The translations under genes and the position numbers were made by a program. A stretch of DNA of 64,000 nt from Oerskovia paurometabola. GTDB lineage: Bacteria; Actinomycetota; Actinomycetes; Actinomycetales; Cellulomonadaceae. Position 1 is the stretch's first letter; every line of letters begins with the position of its first letter. The notes beneath the pieces are model-generated. The model saw nothing but the letters and a program-made list of their open reading frames with translations. It was not told the DNA's origin and did not search any database. Location: positions 1,116,001 through 1,180,000 of the forward strand of contig NZ_JAFBBV010000001.1 of assembly GCF_016907365.1 (NCBI RefSeq), in the 5' to 3' direction. Positions 54,876 through 62,238 of the stretch are shown here, piece after piece.

Positions 54876-55850
54876 ATGACCACCATGACCCCCGAGCAGG
54901 CCACCTGGTTCGCTCAGACCTTCGACCGCCTGGTCGGCAACGTCGGCCAGGCCGTCCTGGGCAAGGCGCACGTCGTGCGCCTGGTCCTGACCTGCATGCT
55001 GTCGGAGGGGCACATCCTCCTCGAGGACGCCCCGGGCACGGGCAAGACGTCGCTCGCGCGCGCCCTCGCTGCGAGCGTCCAGGGAACCCAGAACCGCATC
55101 CAGTTCACGCCGGACCTGCTGCCGTCCGACGTCACTGGTGTGACGATCTACGACCAGAAGACGGCGAAGTTCGAGTTCCACCAGGGCCCGATCTTCGCGT
55201 CGATCGTGCTCGCGGACGAGATCAACCGCGCGTCGCCCAAGACGCAGTCCGCGCTCCTGGAGGTCATGGAGGAGGGGCAGATCACGGTCGACGGCGTGAC
55301 GCACTCGGTCGGCCGCCCGTTCATGGTCATCGCGACGCAGAACCCGATCGAGCAGGCGGGCACGTACCGCCTGCCGGAGGCACAGCTCGACCGCTTCCTC
55401 ATGAAGACCTCGCTCGGCTACCCGGACCACGCGGCCACGGTCGAGATCCTCCAGGGCGCCTCGGTGCGGGACCGCAGCGCGACCCTGCAGGCGCTCATCA
55501 CGACGCAGGCCGTCGCGGAGATGGCCGACCTCGCCGCGGGCGTCCACGTCGACGGCGCGGTGCTCGAGTACATCTCGCGCCTGGCCGAGGAGACGCGCAA
55601 CGCGGCCGAGTGCCGGGTCGGCGTCTCGGTGCGAGGGGCGCTCGCCCTGGTGCGCTGCGCCAAGGTGTGGGCCGCCGCGCACGGACGCAACTACGTCCTG
55701 CCCGACGACGTCAAGCAGCTCGCGCTGCCCGCCTGGGCGCACCGCCTGGTCCTCGACCCCGAGGCCGAGTTCGCCGGCGCGACCAACGACGGCGTGCTCG
55801 CGCGCATCCTCGGTGACGTCGCCGCACCGCAGGAACGCCGGTCGGCCTGA
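54876..55850 (+). CDS. MoxR-family AAA+ ATPase
   Basis: 324 residues. Walker A EDAPGTGKTS (near 50-59), Walker B SIVLADEINRASPKTQSALLEVMEEGQ (near 109-130), sensor 1 VIATQNPIEQAGTYRLPEAQLDRF, and a helical lid (VGVSVRGALALVRCAKVWAA with sensor-2 arginine). MoxR ATPases act as chaperones that insert cofactors or assemble membrane and surface complexes, usually with DUF58/vWA partners, and such a gene follows directly. It starts 58 bases after the giant gene with no terminator between, so it is likely co-transcribed with it. Confidence 0.94.
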   Translation: MTTMTPEQATWFAQTFDRLVGNVGQAVLGKAHVVRLVLTCMLSEGHILLEDAPGTGKTSLARALAASVQGTQNRIQFTPDLLPSDVTGVTIYDQKTAKFEFHQGPIFASIVLADEINRASPKTQSALLEVMEEGQITVDGVTHSVGRPFMVIATQNPIEQAGTYRLPEAQLDRFLMKTSLGYPDHAATVEILQGASVRDRSATLQALITTQAVAEMADLAAGVHVDGAVLEYISRLAEETRNAAECRVGVSVRGALALVRCAKVWAAAHGRNYVLPDDVKQLALPAWAHRLVLDPEAEFAGATNDGVLARILGDVAAPQERRSA

Positions 55851-55854
55851 CCCG

Positions 55855-57351
55855 ATGACCACGACCGAATCTCCCGTCGCGGCGCACGGCGGACCGACTG
55901 GCGCGAACGGCCCGGGCGGCGTGCCCCGGGACGACGCGTCCCGGGCGGCGTCGCGCCCCGGCCAGGGCTCGGCCCAGGCGCCCGGCACCCCTTCCGGACG
56001 CCCGGCGCGGTCACGGCTCCTCGGACGCCGGCGCACGGCGACGGCTTCTCCGGCGTCGGCCGCCTCGCCCCTCGGCTCGGCGGCACCCGCGCGCCCGAGG
56101 TTCGCGACGCCGTCGGGCACGAGCGGGGACGAGGGCCTGGGCGCACGCCTGCGCTCGCTCCTCGCTCCGGTGACGGAGTCGGCGACGAAGGGCCTGTCCG
56201 TGGTGGCCGCGGTCGTGAGCCCCTTCGGCTGGGCGGTCCTCGTGGGGCTCGTCGCCGCCTGGTGGAGCGGACTGGCCTTCTCGTGGGTCGAGCTGCTCGC
56301 CGTCGCGGTCGTGGCGACCGTGGCGATGCTCGGTGCGATCGCGTTCGTCCGCGGGACGTTCCGCTACACCGTGAACCTCGACCTGGGGCAGCGCCGCGTC
56401 ACGGTGGGGGACCGGGCCGTCGGCACACTCGAGGTGAGCAACGAGTCTCAGCGACCGCTGCTGCCCGCCGTGATGGAGCTGCCCGTCGGGGCGGGGGTCG
56501 CGTCGTTCCCCGTACCGCGGCTGCGGCCGGGGGCGAGCCACGAGGAGATCTTCACGATCCCGACCCACCGGCGCTCGGTCATCCCTGTGGGCCCGGTGCG
56601 GTCGGTGCGAGCCGACCCCCTGGGCCTGCTGCGCCGAGAGGTGGTCTGGACGGACCCCGAGGAGCTGTTCGTGCACCCGCGGACCAAGAACCTGTCGGGT
56701 TCCTCGACGGGCTTCCTGCGCGACCTCGAAGGCCGGGTCACCCAGGACATCTCCAACTCCGACGTGTCGTTCCACGCGCTGCGCGACTACGTCCCCGGCG
56801 ACGACCGTCGCCACATCCACTGGAAGACCACCGCCCGCACGGGGCAGCTCATGGTCCGGCAGTTCGAGGAGACGCGGCGGTCGCACCTCGCGGTCGTGCT
56901 CTCGACCCGCGCCGAGGACTACGCCCACCCGGACGAGTTCGAGCTCGCGGTGAGCTCGTGCGGCTCGCTCGGCCTCCAGGCCATCAAGGAGGACCGCGGT
57001 CTGACCGTCCTCGTCAACGACGGCAGCCTGCGCGGGGACAACCGCGTGCGGCTCCTCGACGACCTGGCTCGGGTCGAGACGAGGTCCTTGCGCACGAGCC
57101 TCGTGGACCTGGCGCGCGTGGCCGGTGCGGCCGTCACGGACGCGTCGGTCGTCGCGCTCGTCGTGGGGAGCTCGGTCTCGCCCACCGAGCTGCGCGCCGC
57201 CTCGGCCCGGCTCCCCCAGGACGTGCGGGTCATGGCGATCCAGTGCGTCCCGGGGGCGAAGGTCAGCCGTCACCGGATCGCCGAGCTCGTCGTGCTCACC
57301 ATCGGGGAGCTCGGCGACCTCCCCCTCGCGCTGCGGAGGCTGAACGACTGA
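55855..57351 (+). CDS. DUF58 domain protein with paired membrane helices
   Basis: 498 residues. A disordered Pro/Ala/Gly-rich N-terminus of about 100 residues precedes two TMs (WAVLVGLVAAWWSGL and ELLAVAVVATVAMLGAIAFV). The DUF58 signature is RDYVPGDDRRHIHWKTTARTG, followed by a vWA-like fold (VVLSTRAEDYA; VVALVVGSSVS). Typical partner of MoxR. ATG 55855 is four bases after the MoxR stop; GTG 55813 inside moxR is less likely. TGATG overlap with the next gene. Confidence 0.9.
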   Translation: MTTTESPVAAHGGPTGANGPGGVPRDDASRAASRPGQGSAQAPGTPSGRPARSRLLGRRRTATASPASAASPLGSAAPARPRFATPSGTSGDEGLGARLRSLLAPVTESATKGLSVVAAVVSPFGWAVLVGLVAAWWSGLAFSWVELLAVAVVATVAMLGAIAFVRGTFRYTVNLDLGQRRVTVGDRAVGTLEVSNESQRPLLPAVMELPVGAGVASFPVPRLRPGASHEEIFTIPTHRRSVIPVGPVRSVRADPLGLLRREVVWTDPEELFVHPRTKNLSGSSTGFLRDLEGRVTQDISNSDVSFHALRDYVPGDDRRHIHWKTTARTGQLMVRQFEETRRSHLAVVLSTRAEDYAHPDEFELAVSSCGSLGLQAIKEDRGLTVLVNDGSLRGDNRVRLLDDLARVETRSLRTSLVDLARVAGAAVTDASVVALVVGSSVSPTELRAASARLPQDVRVMAIQCVPGAKVSRHRIAELVVLTIGELGDLPLALRRLND

Positions 57352-59855
57352 TGACCGAGAACGACACGCGGGGCCGGCAGGCCCCGCCGACCGGTCCCGG
57401 TACGGAACCCGGGCACACGGGCGGCACCGGCACGCGGTCGAACGTGACGACCGCACGCTCCTCGACCCGCCTGCGCGGGGCCGACGCGCCGCGTGCGGTG
57501 CGGGCGACGGGGGCCGTCGACGCGCTCGCCCTCGTCGTGATGCTGGGGGCCGCCGTGGTCGGCTTCGGCCCGGCGTGGGGTTCGGCGGGCTACCTCCTGC
57601 CCGCGCTCGGTGGCCTGGGCCTGGGGCTGGGCGTCGCGTGGCTCGGTGCCTGGCGACGCTGGGGCACCGTCACGGTCACCGCCGTGGCCATGGTCGCGTA
57701 CGTGGTCCTCGGTGGGCCGTTCGCGCTGCCGGGCACGACGGTCGCCGGGGTCCTGCCGACCCTCGAGACCGTCCGGGGCCTGCTGCTGGGCTCGGTCACC
57801 GGCTGGAAGGAGAGCGTGACCTCGGTCCCGCCGCTCCAGTCCTTCCCGGAGCTGGGCGTCGTGCCCTTCCTGCTGCTCTTCCTGGCGTCGCTGGTCGCCG
57901 GCACGATCGCCTGGCGCGTCCGTGCCGGGCAGTGGGCGCTCGTCCCGGTCGTGGTCGTGTTCGTCGCCGTGATCCTGCTGGGGACCGTCGTCCCGGCGCT
58001 CCCCGTGGTCCAGGGACTCGTGCTGGTCGTCGTCGGGCTCCTGTGGGGCGCGTGGCGCGCGACCGAGGCGCGCCTCGGCGAGCGGCAGGTCCTGACGGCT
58101 GCGAGCGTCGTCGCGACCCGGCGCCTGCGCTGGCACCGTGCGCGCGGCGGCGCGGCGATGCTCGCGCTCGGGGCGGTGGCCGCGGTCCTGCTCGTCCCGC
58201 TCGTGACCCCGGACACCGAGCGGATGGTCCTGCGAGAGCAGATCGTCCCGCCGCTCGACCTGCACGAGTACGTGAGCCCGCTCGCGTCCTTCCGCAAGTA
58301 CGCCAAGGAGATGACGGACGACGAGCTGTTCACGGTCGACGGGCTCCCTGCCGGGGCCCGTGTACGACTCGCGACCCTCGATACGTACAACGGGGTGGTC
58401 TACGACGTCTCGAGCGGTGCGGGCTCGGGAGTCTTCACGCGCGCCGGCGACCAGATCGCGACGGTCGCGAAGGGCACGCCTACCGACCTGACGATCACCG
58501 TCGGCGACTACCGGGGCGTCTGGCTGCCCGACGTCGGCGCCCTCGCGGGCATCGAGTACACGGGAGACCGCAGCGAGGCGCTGCGGGGGACCACCTTCTA
58601 CAACTCGGAGACGGGCACCGGGGTCGTGACCGCGGGCCTGCGCCCCGGCGACACGTTCCGGCTCGACGCGATCGTCGCGCCGACGCCCTCTCCCGAGGAC
58701 CTGGAGTCGTCGCACATCCTGGACGCGAAGCTCCCGAGGTCCCTCAACGTCCCGGACTCGGTCGGGGGCAAGGCCGCGCAGTTCATGGCCGAGGAGACCG
58801 ACCCGGTCGTCCAGCTCAAGAACCTCGAAACGGGGCTCGAGGCGAGCGGGATCTTCTCGAGCGGCCTCGAGACCCAGCTCCCCTCGCGTCCCGGCCACTC
58901 GGCCGAGCGTATCGACACGCTGCTCGCGGCCGACGAGATGGTCGGCGACGACGAGCAGTTCGCGGTGGCCCTCGCCCTCATGGCGCAGTCGGCGGGCATC
59001 CCCGCGCGCGTCGTCATGGGCTTCTACCCGGACCAGGAGGTCTGGGAGGAGGGCACGCCGTTCGTCGCGACGGGGGCAGACGTGCACGCGTGGGTCGAGG
59101 TCCCGTTCGCGGGCTACGGCTGGGTGCCGATCGACGCCATCCCCGAGGAGGACAACAAGATCGAGCCCGAGCCCAAGAGCGACCAGGTGCCCAAGCCGCC
59201 GGTCCTCGAGGACCCGGAGCCGCCCGAGGAGCCTGCGGACGCGGAGGCAGGCACGATCGACGACGAGGAGAAGAAGGACGACGCCGAGTCTGACGCCTTC
59301 GACTGGGGACGGGCAGCCCTGGTCGCCGTCACGGTGGCCGTCCCGCTGCTCGTCCTCGCGCTGCCCCTGCTCCTGGTCCTGCTGCTCAAGTCGCAGCGCC
59401 GCAAGAGGCGCAGGTCGGCCGACAGGCCCGTCGACCGCATCAGCGGTGGCTGGCGCGAGGTGCTCGACGCCGCCACGGACCTGGGTGCTCCCGTCCCCGC
59501 GGGCGCGACCCGCCGCGAGGGCGCAGGCACGCTCGCCGAGGCGTTCCCCGTGGCGGCGGCGCCCACCGTGACCCTCGCACGCTCGGCCGACGCCACGGTG
59601 TTCGGCACCGGGGACCCGAGCGCCCAGGAGGTCGACGCCTTCTGGAGCGAGGTGGACTCGGTCCTGGTGGGCATGCGCTCCACGAGGCCGCGCGGACAAC
59701 GCCTGCGTGCAGCGGTGTCGCTACGATCCCTGCGGGGTGCTCGACCGGCATGGGTCCCCTCCTGGGTCCCGGCGCTGCGCCGGTCGGCCCGATCGCCCGT
59801 CCGGACCGTGAAGAGACCACCGACCGGTTCCGGCCCGAAGCCAGGGGAGTCCTGA
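57351..59855 (+). CDS. TgpA-like transglutaminase-fold membrane protein lacking the catalytic cysteine
   Basis: 834 residues. About six N-terminal helices, then an extracellular region with a transglutaminase-like core, a TM (ALVAVTVAVPLLVLALPLLLVLLL) near residue 660, and a polar C-terminal cytoplasmic part. In the core the family pattern G-x-C-E-Q-[FY]-A reads VGDDEQFAVALA here: the nucleophile position (534) is Asp. The His (GADVHAWVEV, H579) and Asp (GWVPIDAIP, D595) remain. It therefore looks like a binding module rather than an enzyme. Third member of the MoxR-DUF58-TgpA trio; TGATG overlap on both sides. Confidence 0.88.
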   Translation: MTENDTRGRQAPPTGPGTEPGHTGGTGTRSNVTTARSSTRLRGADAPRAVRATGAVDALALVVMLGAAVVGFGPAWGSAGYLLPALGGLGLGLGVAWLGAWRRWGTVTVTAVAMVAYVVLGGPFALPGTTVAGVLPTLETVRGLLLGSVTGWKESVTSVPPLQSFPELGVVPFLLLFLASLVAGTIAWRVRAGQWALVPVVVVFVAVILLGTVVPALPVVQGLVLVVVGLLWGAWRATEARLGERQVLTAASVVATRRLRWHRARGGAAMLALGAVAAVLLVPLVTPDTERMVLREQIVPPLDLHEYVSPLASFRKYAKEMTDDELFTVDGLPAGARVRLATLDTYNGVVYDVSSGAGSGVFTRAGDQIATVAKGTPTDLTITVGDYRGVWLPDVGALAGIEYTGDRSEALRGTTFYNSETGTGVVTAGLRPGDTFRLDAIVAPTPSPEDLESSHILDAKLPRSLNVPDSVGGKAAQFMAEETDPVVQLKNLETGLEASGIFSSGLETQLPSRPGHSAERIDTLLAADEMVGDDEQFAVALALMAQSAGIPARVVMGFYPDQEVWEEGTPFVATGADVHAWVEVPFAGYGWVPIDAIPEEDNKIEPEPKSDQVPKPPVLEDPEPPEEPADAEAGTIDDEEKKDDAESDAFDWGRAALVAVTVAVPLLVLALPLLLVLLLKSQRRKRRRSADRPVDRISGGWREVLDAATDLGAPVPAGATRREGAGTLAEAFPVAAAPTVTLARSADATVFGTGDPSAQEVDAFWSEVDSVLVGMRSTRPRGQRLRAAVSLRSLRGARPAWVPSWVPALRRSARSPVRTVKRPPTGSGPKPGES

Positions 59856-61399
59856 TGTCCGAGCAGCTGAGCTGCAGCGCCTGCGGGACGGCGCAGCCGG
59901 CGGGTTCGTCGTTCTGCGCCGTCTGCGGGACGAAGATGCCCAGCACCGCGGTGCCGTACGGCGCAACCGTCGGCGACGCACCGTCGTCGGGCCGCGAGCC
60001 GTCGATCGCGGTCACGACCGAGCGCGACGTCGCTGCGGCGACCCAGCGCGCGGTGCCGTTCCTGCGACGGACGGACGCCGCCGCGCCCCGGGCAGGGCTC
60101 GACGGGGCGCCGGTGGCCGGCACAGGACGCAGGTTCCTCGCGTTCCTGGTCGACGCCGCCGCGGTCTCCGTGGTCTTCGCGGCCGTCCTGCTCGGCGGCG
60201 GCGCGGTGGCCGGGGTGTCTGCGACCGCGCTGGCCTCGGTCACGACCCAGGCCGACGCGCAGGAGCTGCTCGGCCGACTGCTGTTCGTGTACGCGGTAGC
60301 CGGAGCGGTGTCCCTCGCGTCCTGGGTCGGTATCTGGGTCTGGGAGGGAAGCACCGGCCGGACGCTCGGCAACCTCGCGACGGGTGTCCGGTCCGTCCGG
60401 GCCGAGGACCGGTCGCCCCTGGGCTTCGGGCGGGCGGCGCTGCGCTGGATCATCACCTTCCTCGGAGCCCTCGCCCTGGGCATCGGCGAGCTGCTCGTCG
60501 TCCTCTCCCCGGCCTTCGACGGCTCGGGACGGAACCAGGGATGGCAGGACAAGGCAGCCAAGGCGCTCGTGCTCGACGTCCGCGGACTCCAGGACGGGAG
60601 CGCCACGGTCGGCGTCGTCGGGAAGCCGAGCACCCAGCCGGTCGCGGCGAACCCGAGCGGGTACGGCGGCTCCTCGGCGTCGGGACACGTGCCCGTCACC
60701 GGGGCGTTCGCCGCGCAGCCAGCGAGCCCGGCCCCGGGGGCCGGGCCCGCTCCCGTCGGTGACCCGTGGGCCTTCCCGCAGCAGCCGCAGCAGCCCTCGC
60801 ACGTGCCCGCGGACGGGCTGATCACGGGTGTGCCAGGCGCCGTCCCGCAGCCGGGCCCCGCACCGGTCGCGCCGCAGCCGGGCCCCGCACCGGTCGCGCC
60901 GCAGCCGGGCCCCGCACCGGTCGCGCCGCAGCCGGGCCCCGTTCCCCTCGGGGGCCCTGCGACCACGGCGACACCGGCACCTGCCTACGAGGAACCCGAC
61001 TGGGACTCGACGCGTCTGAGCGCCCGGGAGATCCGGCGCGAGGCGCACGAGGCGGCCCGCACGCCCGGGGCGGTGCTCGAGCTCGAGTCCGGACAGCGGG
61101 TCCCCCTCTCCGGACCCGCGCTCGTCGGACGCAACCCCCAGGCGACGGGGGCCGAGGCCACGACTCTCGTCCGGGTCGAGGACCCGACGCGGTCCGTCTC
61201 CAAGACGCACGCCGAGCTGGGCTTCGACGCCGACGGCCTGTGGGTGCAGGACCGTGGGTCGACGAACGGGACCGTCCTCCTGCCGCCCGGCGGGGCGCCG
61301 GTGGCGCTCGACCCGGGCGTGCGCGTGCCCGTGCCCGTCGGCTCGGTGATCACCGTCGGGGACCGGCGCATCGTCGTCCACCCGGGACCTGTCGCATGA
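59855..61399 (+). CDS. Zinc-ribbon/RDD/FHA fusion protein
   Basis: 514 residues. Residues 7-27 form a zinc ribbon (CSACGTAQPAG ... FCAVCG). Residues 90-250 are an RDD membrane domain with three helices (RRFLAFLVDAAAVSVVFAAVLL begins with the RD-type motif; WEGSTGRTLGNLATGVRSV). A Pro-rich linker with three 9-residue PQPGPAPVA repeats follows, then a C-terminal FHA domain: VGRNPQ, RSVSKTHAEL, DRGSTNGT. FHA domains read phosphothreonine, so this protein probably links kinase/phosphatase signalling to the membrane complex encoded upstream. ATGA overlap with the phosphatase gene. Confidence 0.88.
   Translation: MSEQLSCSACGTAQPAGSSFCAVCGTKMPSTAVPYGATVGDAPSSGREPSIAVTTERDVAAATQRAVPFLRRTDAAAPRAGLDGAPVAGTGRRFLAFLVDAAAVSVVFAAVLLGGGAVAGVSATALASVTTQADAQELLGRLLFVYAVAGAVSLASWVGIWVWEGSTGRTLGNLATGVRSVRAEDRSPLGFGRAALRWIITFLGALALGIGELLVVLSPAFDGSGRNQGWQDKAAKALVLDVRGLQDGSATVGVVGKPSTQPVAANPSGYGGSSASGHVPVTGAFAAQPASPAPGAGPAPVGDPWAFPQQPQQPSHVPADGLITGVPGAVPQPGPAPVAPQPGPAPVAPQPGPAPVAPQPGPVPLGGPATTATPAPAYEEPDWDSTRLSAREIRREAHEAARTPGAVLELESGQRVPLSGPALVGRNPQATGAEATTLVRVEDPTRSVSKTHAELGFDADGLWVQDRGSTNGTVLLPPGGAPVALDPGVRVPVPVGSVITVGDRRIVVHPGPVA
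60848..60941 (+). repeat. 27-base tandem repeat in the RDD/FHA gene
   Basis: Three exact 27-base units starting with CAGCCGGGCCCCGCACC (60848-60874, 60875-60901, 60902-60928) plus a partial fourth. They encode PQPGPAPVA repeats in the linker. In-frame length keeps the protein open if the copy number changes. Confidence 0.9.
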
Positions 61400-62238
61400 G
61401 CGGATGGCCCGCCGGGGTGAGCCTCGTCTGGGGCGCGAGCTCGCACCGGGGGGCGCGACGGCTCCTCAACGAGGACAGGTTCCTCGCCGACCGTTCGGTC
61501 TTCTTCGTCGCCGACGGCATGGGCGGGCACGACGCCGGCGAGGTCGCGAGCTCCGCGACCATCGACGCCCTCCGCCCGCTCGGCGCGCTGGCCACGGTCT
61601 CACCCGAGGACGTGCGTGACCGGCTCGTCGTGGCGCAGGACGACGTCCGCGCCATCAGCACCGAGCCCGGCCGAGGCGCCGGGACGACCGTGACCGGCGT
61701 CGTCGTGGCCCAGATGGAGGGCATGCCCTACTGGCTCGTGGTCAACATCGGCGACTCGCGGACCTACCAGATGTCGCACGGGGTGCTCGAGCAGCTGAGC
61801 GTGGACCACTCGGAGGTCCAGGAGATGGTGGACGCGGGGATGCTCACGGCGACCGAGGCGCTGACCCACCCGCGACGCCACGTCGTCACGCGCGCCGTCG
61901 GGGCCTCGCTCCCGCCCGAGCCGGACTTCTGCTGGGTGCCCATCGCCGCGCGGGACCGGATGCTCGTGTGCTCCGACGGCCTGACGGGCGAGCTCTCGGA
62001 CGAACGGATCACGGAGATCCTGCTCGCACAGCCGGACCCCCAGGCCGCAGCCGACCGTCTGGTCAACGAGGCCATCGTCGCCGGAGGGCGGGATAACATC
62101 ACTGTCGTCGTCGTCGACGCGACCGGGGCGTGGGGGGACACCGACGACGGCTCCACGGCCCCCCGCGAGAACCTCGGGTATGCCGACGAGGACACCTTGC
62201 CGCGAGAGATTCGCCTGCAGATGGGGGAGAGGTCGTGA
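61396..62238 (+). CDS. PP2C-family serine/threonine phosphatase
   Basis: 280 residues. The metal and catalytic motifs are intact: RLLNEDRFLADRS, FFVADGMGGHDAGEVAS, GAGTTVTGVVV, VVNIGDSRTYQ, MLVCSDGLTGELSD and GGRDNITVVVVD. There is no TM, so it is cytoplasmic. It removes phosphate from Ser/Thr, and lies between two FHA genes, so it most likely resets a phosphothreonine signal read by them. No kinase is in the window; one may lie just past the right edge. ATGA before and GTGA after give coupled translation. Confidence 0.94.
   Translation: MSGWPAGVSLVWGASSHRGARRLLNEDRFLADRSVFFVADGMGGHDAGEVASSATIDALRPLGALATVSPEDVRDRLVVAQDDVRAISTEPGRGAGTTVTGVVVAQMEGMPYWLVVNIGDSRTYQMSHGVLEQLSVDHSEVQEMVDAGMLTATEALTHPRRHVVTRAVGASLPPEPDFCWVPIAARDRMLVCSDGLTGELSDERITEILLAQPDPQAAADRLVNEAIVAGGRDNITVVVVDATGAWGDTDDGSTAPRENLGYADEDTLPREIRLQMGERS

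Noticed and set aside
60848..60941. Short CRISPR-like array
   Set aside because: Units are contiguous without spacers and encode an in-frame Pro-rich linker.
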